Below are positions 1 through 4,284 of a stretch of DNA of 8,289 bases, piece after piece. The position numbers were made by a program, and so were the translations under genes. The notes beneath the pieces are model-generated. The model saw nothing but the letters and a program-made list of their open reading frames with translations. It did no database searches and had not been told where the DNA came from. The DNA is from Mesotoga sp. Lineage in GTDB: Bacteria; Thermotogota; Thermotogae; Petrotogales; Kosmotogaceae. Every line of letters begins with the position of its first letter. The first letter of the stretch is position 1. The DNA lies in contig WOZY01000105.1 of NCBI GenBank assembly GCA_011620045.1, forward strand, positions 1-8,289. Reading direction: 5' to 3'.

Positions 1-64
1 CCTTAAAGACTCTTAGAGATAGAATTAAAACGACAATTGAAATTGCGACTGCTAAAGTGTTCAT
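1..64 (-). CDS. Start of a membrane-anchored protein, truncated by the window edge
   Basis: An ATG at 64-62 on the minus strand is preceded by a strong GGGAGGAA ribosome binding site (plus positions 70-77) about five bases upstream. The 21 visible codons read MNTLAVAISIVVLILSLRVF and then Lys, with no stop. This is an uncleaved-anchor or signal-like hydrophobic stretch (about residues 4-16) followed by Arg and Lys, as expected for an N-terminal membrane segment with a cytoplasmic basic edge. The gene is divergent from the alpha/beta hydrolase, with 67 bases between the two starts, and a good promoter faces it. The function cannot be told from this fragment. The call rests on the start site and the hydrophobicity only. 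Confidence 0.6.
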   Translation of the reverse strand, partial: MNTLAVAISIVVLILSLRVFK

Positions 65-102
65 TGGTTCCTCCCGGAAGGCACAGGTTAGCTTATCGAA
101 TT

Positions 103-132
103 ATTATATAATTTTATAGAGGTAGATGTAAA
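103..132 (-). promoter_or_regulatory. Sigma-70-like promoter for the leftward membrane-protein gene
   Basis: On the minus strand a TTTACA (plus 127-132, five of six against TTGACA) is followed after 18 bases by a perfect TATAAT (plus 103-108). Transcription would start about 30 bases upstream of the ATG at 64. The -35 box touches the start codon of the opposite gene. This is a consensus match only. Confidence 0.45.
107..112 (+). promoter_or_regulatory. Possible -10 box for the alpha/beta hydrolase gene
   Basis: A perfect TATAAT lies 19 bases upstream of the ATG at 132, overlapping the -10 box that faces the other way. No convincing -35 hexamer is present at 16 to 18 bases upstream, so promoter strength is uncertain. 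The ribosome binding site GAGGT at 119-123 lies downstream. Confidence 0.3.
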
Positions 133-1067
133 TGGAAAAAGAGATTTTCGCAAAACGTTATTCTAATCATCCGGAGATCATAGAGACACGAGATAACGTA
201 GATTGCTCAAGAGTAGTTTTGAAGTCAAATTATCCGTCAAACTTCTCCGAAAATAGAAGTATTCCACTCTATCTTTACAGTGGAGGAAAAAAGGGAACCG
301 TTCTTTTCTTTCACGGGAGGGGCGAGAAGAATCTCGACTATCTCAGGTGGTTTCCTATGACTTTCGCGAAATGGGGATACTCCGGTGCCATGATGATACT
401 ACCCTTTCATTTTGAGAGAACGCCCGCGGGCCACAGATCGGGCGAGCTGTTTCTGGACCCGAGAACGGATGTCCTGAGAGAAAGGTTCGAAAATGCTGTT
501 GTGGATGGATTAACTGCTCTTAATTACTTGAAATGGGAGTGTCCCCCGCCTTACTTTTTGATGGGATATAGCTTCGGAGGCTTTATCTCGGTCATAACGG
601 CAGCGCTCGACAGGTCGATCTGCGGACTCTCGCTTGTAGTGACGGGAGGAAACTTCTACCACATAACCTGGAAGAGCTTCGTGACAGGTGTAATGAGAGT
701 CAAATACGAGAAGGACGGTTCCTGCAGTAAGGAGAAGTGCAGAAAACTACATGGCGAAGATCACGAAAGATACATCCGTTCGCTAGAGAGTCCCGAACTG
801 GAAATTGGAAGTGCGCCAATCTCTTGCTTTGAGTACGATCCTCTAACATTCGCGAAGTTTGTCAAGTGCCCGACACTTATCAACGGAGCCCTCTTCGATA
901 TCTTTGTTCCCAGACGCTCCACAAAGGAACTCTCGGAGAAGATACCGGATTCGACACTTCGCTGGGTGCCTTCCGGCCATCTTACCTCAATACTGTTCAA
1001 GAAGGCGATACTGAAGAGATCTATCGATTTCTTTGAAGGAAAATGTGAAGGAAAGAGTGTTCTATGA
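132..1067 (+). CDS. Alpha/beta hydrolase fold protein (serine hydrolase), substrate unknown
   Basis: This is a predicted cytoplasmic alpha/beta hydrolase of 311 residues with no signal peptide. An oxyanion-type HG motif is at residues 61-62 after a hydrophobic strand (TVLFFHGRGEKN). The nucleophile elbow GYSFGG at 145-150 places the catalytic serine at 147. Candidate acid and base are Asp256 (LFDIFVP) and His283 (PSGHLTS), correctly ordered for a Ser-Asp-His triad. A helical insertion (about 175-245), rich in charged residues and with several cysteines, sits where the cap usually lies. The region around 88-110 (PFHFERTPAGHRSGELF) recalls uncharacterised ABHD18-like hydrolases, but that is only an impression. 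The ATG start has GAGGT eight bases upstream. The gene stands alone. An esterase or peptidase-like hydrolase is likely; the specific substrate cannot be named. Confidence 0.85.
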   Translation: MEKEIFAKRYSNHPEIIETRDNVDCSRVVLKSNYPSNFSENRSIPLYLYSGGKKGTVLFFHGRGEKNLDYLRWFPMTFAKWGYSGAMMILPFHFERTPAGHRSGELFLDPRTDVLRERFENAVVDGLTALNYLKWECPPPYFLMGYSFGGFISVITAALDRSICGLSLVVTGGNFYHITWKSFVTGVMRVKYEKDGSCSKEKCRKLHGEDHERYIRSLESPELEIGSAPISCFEYDPLTFAKFVKCPTLINGALFDIFVPRRSTKELSEKIPDSTLRWVPSGHLTSILFKKAILKRSIDFFEGKCEGKSVL

Positions 1068-1080
1068 AAACGTGGCAGGG

Positions 1081-1144
1081 GGTTGCAGGTTCAAGGTTGG
1101 AAGAGCAAGGGATCAGTTGCAAGTTCCAAGTTGTGAGTTGTAAG
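1081..1144 (+). repeat. Heptamer array, consensus near RGTTGCA / AGTTGYA
   Basis: Units of seven bases can be read in register. The first block at 1081-1108 reads ggttgca, ggttcaa, ggttgga, agagcaa. After six bases the second block starts at 1115 and reads agttgca, agttcca, agttgtg, agttgta. The period is seven, so it does not keep a codon frame over single units. The last 31 bases (1114-1144) pair imperfectly with 1435-1465. Confidence 0.75.
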
Positions 1145-1179
1145 ACCGTGGTTGGGCGTCCGAAAGTTCAAGAGAAACT

Positions 1180-1208
1180 GGTTGTCCGTTGAACGGTTCT
1201 CCGTTCGC
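1180..1208 (+). repeat. First copy of the GGTTCTCCGTTCGC module
   Basis: This is the partner of 8015-8042. It contains a small hairpin gaacgg-ttct-ccgttc at 1191-1206 that is lost in the other copy, where the left arm reads tatcgg. Confidence 0.7.
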
Positions 1209-1245
1209 GGACGAAAACCTTTTATTCGTTCCAGAGCGAGGATCT

Positions 1246-1332
1246 GTTCTTCGTTCTTGGTCAAGATCAAAACAAAGAGCAGGATGTTGAAACAAGTTCA
1301 GATTACGGAATCCTGGACCAAGAACGAATAAC
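1246..1332. repeat. 17-bp inverted repeat with a 53-base interior
   Basis: The left arm 1246-1262 (gttcttcgttcttggtc) and right arm 1316-1332 (gaccaagaacgaataac) are complementary at 16 of 17 positions, with 13 contiguous. The structure is nested inside the larger heptamer inverted repeat. A transcript could form a long stem, but no T-run follows, so it is not a usual terminator. It may be part of a mobile or dispersed repeat. Confidence 0.65.
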
Positions 1333-1396
1333 CTGGACGCGTAGCGTCGGAACAAACAGCCGCTCTTCCACCCTTTCCAAGGACGGTCCCTCATTC

Positions 1397-1418
1397 AGAC
1401 GGCATTTGACGTCTTTTT
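1397..1418 (+). terminator. Weak possible terminator downstream of the alpha/beta hydrolase
   Basis: A five-base stem (agacg at 1397-1401 with cgtct at 1410-1414) closes an eight-base loop and is followed by TTTT. The stem is short and lies about 330 bases past the hydrolase stop codon, inside repeat DNA, so the assignment is weak. No better terminator is seen between 1068 and 1396. Confidence 0.25.
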
Positions 1419-1434
1419 GCTTTCGGGTCTAGAG

Positions 1435-1465
1435 CTTACAACTTTGAACTGACAACTTGTAGCTG
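1435..1465 (-). repeat. Inverted heptamer array, right arm of the imperfect inverted repeat
   Basis: Read on the plus strand the units are cttacaa, ctttgaa, ctgacaa, cttgtag, which is the heptamer pattern in the opposite orientation. By hand alignment, 23 of 31 positions match the reverse complement of 1114-1144, including an outer 9-bp exact match (agttgtaag at 1136-1144 with cttacaact at 1435-1443). The arms enclose 290 bp. Confidence 0.65.
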
Positions 1466-1499
1466 TCCTCGGCTGCGAAGAGGAACTGGCCACCGATTG

Positions 1500-2459
1500 T
1501 TAAATGTAATCAAATCCGTAGTTTGGAAGAGAGAGAGGAAGCCCCTTGAATTTACTGCAGCAAAAGACTTCCTGATTGAATTCGGCTAGCGACAGTCTTT
1601 CGACGGTCTCTATGAATCTGTCATAGTCCTCTGAAGGCATAATCTCCGTGAAGTAACCCTCCATTTGATCAAAGAAGCTTCTTTTGGAGATAATTTTCGC
1701 CGTTCCGGGAAACTCGAACGGAAGGCTCTCCTCTGCCCTGAAGTGTCTTTCGGCAACAATAATGCATTCCTTGAGTTCGAGTTTCTCGATGTAGCCCCTT
1801 GTCAAGGAGATTACATCTTTGCTGTTCCCACCGTATTCAATCACGTAATGACTGTCTTCTCTCTCGATAACGGTAATATATGCCTTTTCACTCAAGAAGG
1901 TTTTGGCCTTACGTGCCTCCGCGTAACCCGTTGAGAAAGTTTTCTCGAAATCAGTGAAGTTTCTGATGTATCTCAAAGGTTTCATTCTGTAGAGATAGAG
2001 AATTCTATCTATGTCTGAAATCCTCGCTTCCCTCATGGAAGCTGTTCTTCCCGGCTTAACGAGAATTCTCTTCATGCCCGGCGGTCTTACCGCTCCGAAC
2101 CGCTGGTACAAGCCTCTGCCTCCAGAAATTATGAGAGTTGCTAGGCCAATATCTATTGCGAGTTCCTCGGTCTTTGCGAGATTCACGGCGCCGTAGTTCT
2201 TCCCGCGGTAGTCCGGGTGAGTGCAGACTGAACCGATAAGGCCGGCTTTAATCCTGTGTCCGAATAAAGATATTTCTCTAGGAAGTAAGCCGATCATTGA
2301 CACCGGCCTCCCGTCTTCCTTAACGACTGTCATGTTTTCCACATTCTCTTCTGAAAACAAGACAGGAAAGATCTTTCCCATTTCACTTTTGAAGACAAGA
2401 GATGCAAGGTCAACCATTCCTTGCAGATCTTCGATTTCTGCTCTTGCGGGATTGCTCAA
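1500..2459 (-). CDS. GNAT family N-acetyltransferase, two-domain type
   Basis: This 319-residue protein probably moves an acyl group from acyl-CoA to an amine; the acceptor is unknown. The GNAT domain covers about residues 5-130. Motif A is visible as the strand GLIGSVCTHPDYRGKNYGA, with the CoA pyrophosphate-binding loop RGKNYG at 85-90, and the later GLYQRFGA (116-123) is the usual FGF-type segment. The remaining 185 residues form a second domain, as in longer Eis-like or GNAT-fold pairs, but I see no catalytic motif there. The start is TTG (plus 2457-2459): a near-perfect GGGGAGGTG (plus 2465-2473) sits six bases before it, and the first internal Met (residue 15) has no comparable site. 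It is divergent from the TraB gene and convergent with the hydrolase. No clear terminator follows it. Confidence 0.85.
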   Translation of the reverse strand: MSNPARAEIEDLQGMVDLASLVFKSEMGKIFPVLFSEENVENMTVVKEDGRPVSMIGLLPREISLFGHRIKAGLIGSVCTHPDYRGKNYGAVNLAKTEELAIDIGLATLIISGGRGLYQRFGAVRPPGMKRILVKPGRTASMREARISDIDRILYLYRMKPLRYIRNFTDFEKTFSTGYAEARKAKTFLSEKAYITVIEREDSHYVIEYGGNSKDVISLTRGYIEKLELKECIIVAERHFRAEESLPFEFPGTAKIISKRSFFDQMEGYFTEIMPSEDYDRFIETVERLSLAEFNQEVFCCSKFKGLPLSLPNYGFDYI

Positions 2460-2464
2460 GAGAA

Positions 2465-2473
2465 CACCTCCCC
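2465..2473 (-). promoter_or_regulatory. Strong ribosome binding site that fixes a TTG start
   Basis: The minus strand reads GGGGAGGTG, then five to six bases, then TTG (plus 2457-2459). The strength of the match to the 16S tail decides the rare TTG initiator for the acetyltransferase. Confidence 0.75.
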
Positions 2474-2563
2474 AGGAATATCTAATCAGCTATATAATTG
2501 ATAATCTCACAAAGACGAGTTGGGTGCAAGATTGTGATTAAATAGAGTTTGATAGTCAAATCG

Positions 2564-2573
2564 AAAGGGTGAT
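2564..2573 (+). promoter_or_regulatory. Ribosome binding site deciding the TraB start
   Basis: The stretch aaagggtgat matches the AAGGAGGTGAT pattern apart from a missing AG, and ends four bases before TTG 2578. The upstream in-frame GTG (2569-2571) is formed by the site itself, so initiation at TTG is more likely. Confidence 0.55.
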
Positions 2574-2577
2574 TTCG

Positions 2578-3747
2578 TTGTCCGAGACAGTACACAGAAT
2601 AATGCTTGATGACAAAGAATTGATAATTATCGGTACCGCTCACGTATCAAAGAACAGCGCCGAAGAAGTCAAGGCGATTATCGAAGAGGAAAAACCCGAT
2701 TCCGTTGCAGTAGAGTTGTGCAACTCCCGTTATCAATCGATGCAGGATCAGGATAGATGGAAGAAGACCGATATCGCAAAGGTAGTTAAGGAGAAGAAGT
2801 CTTTTCTTCTGCTAGCTAACCTTATACTTTCCTCTTATCAAAAGAGAATGGCAAAGCAAATAGGAATCCAGGCAGGACAGGAGATGCTGCAGGCTATTGA
2901 GTCGGCTAAAGAAACAGGGGCGCAGCTTGTTCTTGCGGATAGAGATATTCAGGTTACATTCGCAAGAATATGGGGAAATCTTGGCTTCTGGGGAAAGACG
3001 AAACTCTTCTTCACTCTGGTTCTGTCAATTTTCAGCGATGAGAAGATTACAGAAGAAGATCTCGAGAAGATGAAGTCGGGAGATATGTTGACCTCTGCAC
3101 TCAGTGAGCTTGCGAAGTCCTTCCCGCAACTCAAGGAGTCATTGATCGACGAAAGGGACAAGTATCTTGCCCAGAAGATCAAGACGGCTCCCGGAAAGAA
3201 AGTTGTCGCAGTCGTTGGTGCCGGACATGTCCCGGGTTTGAAAGAGGCTATAAAAGAGGATCAGGACCTTGCGGCGCTCAGCAAGATCCCCCCGAAGAAG
3301 AAGACCGGAAAGATAATCGGCTGGACTATCTCGATAGCGATCATCAGCTTGATTGTTTCAACGATTATAGTGAATCGCGATGCCGGATTTGATCAGATTC
3401 TCAGCTGGATCCTCTGGAACGGATCGCTTTCTGCTCTGGGTACTATTGCAGCTCTTGGCCATCCACTCTCTATACTGACGGCGTTTTTCATTGCTCCTGT
3501 AAGCTCCTTGAACCCGCTTCTTGCTGCCGGGTGGTTTGCCGGTCTTGTAGAGGCTCTTGTGAGGAAACCCAAGGTCTCCGACTTTGAGAATCTGAACGAA
3601 GACGTCAACTCTTTCAAAGGCTTCTGGAAAAACAGAGTCACAAAGATTCTTCTTATAGTAGTCTTTGCAAATGTTGGAAGCAGTGTAGGAACTTTCATAG
3701 GCGGGGCAGAAGTTGTAAGGATTTTTATTCAGTCCTTCTTTGGCTAG
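2578..3747 (+). CDS. traB: TraB-family membrane protein (TraB/GumN/Tiki-like fold)
   Basis: This is a 389-residue TraB-family protein. The family is named after enterococcal TraB, a pheromone shutdown factor, and is related to EreA/ChaN/Tiki-type putative metal-dependent hydrolases; its role in Thermotogota is unknown. Family motifs, numbered from the TTG start: GTAHVS at 19-24 (His22), VAVELC with Glu46, DRD at 121-123, and VGAGHVPG at 213-220 (His217). The soluble domain ends near 240. A basic stretch (PPKKKTGK) then leads into hydrophobic segments at about 245-265, 274-325 and 356-376, including the HPLS and SLNP motifs typical of the membrane tail. Length is normal for prokaryotic TraB. 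TTG at 2578 is preferred because AAAGGGTGAT lies just upstream. A GTG at 2569 is in frame but would overlap that site and has none of its own. The gene is monocistronic. Confidence 0.88.
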   Translation: MSETVHRIMLDDKELIIIGTAHVSKNSAEEVKAIIEEEKPDSVAVELCNSRYQSMQDQDRWKKTDIAKVVKEKKSFLLLANLILSSYQKRMAKQIGIQAGQEMLQAIESAKETGAQLVLADRDIQVTFARIWGNLGFWGKTKLFFTLVLSIFSDEKITEEDLEKMKSGDMLTSALSELAKSFPQLKESLIDERDKYLAQKIKTAPGKKVVAVVGAGHVPGLKEAIKEDQDLAALSKIPPKKKTGKIIGWTISIAIISLIVSTIIVNRDAGFDQILSWILWNGSLSALGTIAALGHPLSILTAFFIAPVSSLNPLLAAGWFAGLVEALVRKPKVSDFENLNEDVNSFKGFWKNRVTKILLIVVFANVGSSVGTFIGGAEVVRIFIQSFFG

Positions 3748-3842
3748 AGCAGGTCGCTTTTTCGAATTCAGCGAGATTGAACAAAGTGAAATGCAGCGTG
3801 TTTTCCTGCAACTCTTTCTCTTTTCGGATTGTCAGAACTTCT

Positions 3843-3867
3843 AAGACTTTCAAGCTGAAAGTCTTTT
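3843..3867 (+). terminator. Probable intrinsic terminator after the TraB gene
   Basis: A perfect 10-bp stem (aagactttca at 3843-3852 with tgaaagtctt at 3856-3865) has an agc loop and ends in a run of four T. It begins 95 bases past the TraB stop. The stem is AT-rich (three GC pairs), so efficiency may be modest. Its near-symmetry could also let it act on the other strand. Confidence 0.6.
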
Positions 3868-4067
3868 ACATAATAGATATTTCTAACGGTGAGAAAGTTT
3901 GATGAAATGGAGTTTTGCAATGTGCTTGATCTTGACAAACGAAAACGCAACAAGTCTATGCAACATTGTTTCATGCTAGATCTGTGGAGGAAGAGGAAGT
4001 CATTGAAAGAAGCGACGGGTATAGTTTTGCTTGGCAAAGCAATCGTTAATCAAGCTTGTTTGTTCTT

Positions 4068-4096
4068 TTCATTTTGCCAGTGTAATGTAATATAAT
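4068..4096 (+). promoter_or_regulatory. Candidate promoter for the solute-binding protein gene
   Basis: A perfect TATAAT at 4091-4096 stands 17 bases after TTCATT (4068-4073), a weak -35 with three of six matches. Transcription from here would give a leader of roughly 180 bases before the GTG at 4285. This rests on a consensus match only. Confidence 0.3.
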
Positions 4097-4267
4097 AATC
4101 TTACAAGCATATTAGCTTCTTCGTGAAGCGTGGTCTATTTCAGCATCAAGTCAAATACTACCAAAGATTTCTTTGCTTTATAGTAATTTCTAATCGTTAC
4201 TTCTCGTGTCTAGCTGAAACAGCCTTACTCCAGCTGAGATCGTGTTTCCTTCGAAATGATAATCACT

Positions 4268-4275
4268 AAAGGAGG
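4268..4275 (+). promoter_or_regulatory. Ribosome binding site for a GTG start
   Basis: AAAGGAGG at 4268-4275 is followed by nine bases and then GTG 4285-4287. It supports GTG as the start of the secreted binding protein, since the signal peptide follows at once. Confidence 0.8.
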
Positions 4276-4284
4276 CGAAGGAAA

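Larger units (their letters stand above)
1068..1499. repeat. Non-coding spacer made of mosaic dispersed repeats
   Basis: This 432-bp spacer between the alpha/beta hydrolase and the convergent acetyltransferase has no credible gene. It contains a 7-bp periodic tract at 1081-1144, an oppositely oriented 7-bp tract at 1435-1462, a GC-rich module around 1180-1213 that recurs at 8015-8042, a long inverted repeat (1246-1262 with 1316-1332), and short hairpins such as gacgc-gta-gcgtc at 1336-1348 and tcctc/gagga at 1466-1484. The make-up resembles the repeat-built spacers common in Mesotoga-like genomes (recollection, not checked). An open frame crosses it on the minus strand but consists wholly of these repeats. 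Confidence 0.75.
3748..4284. other. 537-bp AT-rich spacer with terminator and long leader
   Basis: No credible gene is seen. The left part carries a probable terminator at 3843-3867. The right part has a TATAAT at 4091-4096 and about 180 bases of leader before the solute-binding protein. Small stem-loops in it include ttgctt-ggca-aagcaa at 4027-4042, gcttc-ttcgt-gaagc at 4115-4129 and caaag-attt-ctttg at 4162-4175, nested in tacta/tagta. I recognise no riboswitch class or known small RNA. Confidence 0.6.

Noticed and set aside
1113..1394. Open frame of 93 codons on the minus strand in the first spacer
   Set aside because: It consists entirely of the heptamer and inverted repeat modules, has no ribosome binding site and resembles no protein I know.
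3932..3937. Perfect TTGACA as a -35 box
   Set aside because: No -10 hexamer better than three of six matches lies 16 to 19 bases downstream.
3889..4095. Open frame of 68 codons starting with GTG after the TraB gene
   Set aside because: No ribosome binding site precedes it, composition is random-looking, and it overlaps the candidate promoter region of the next gene.
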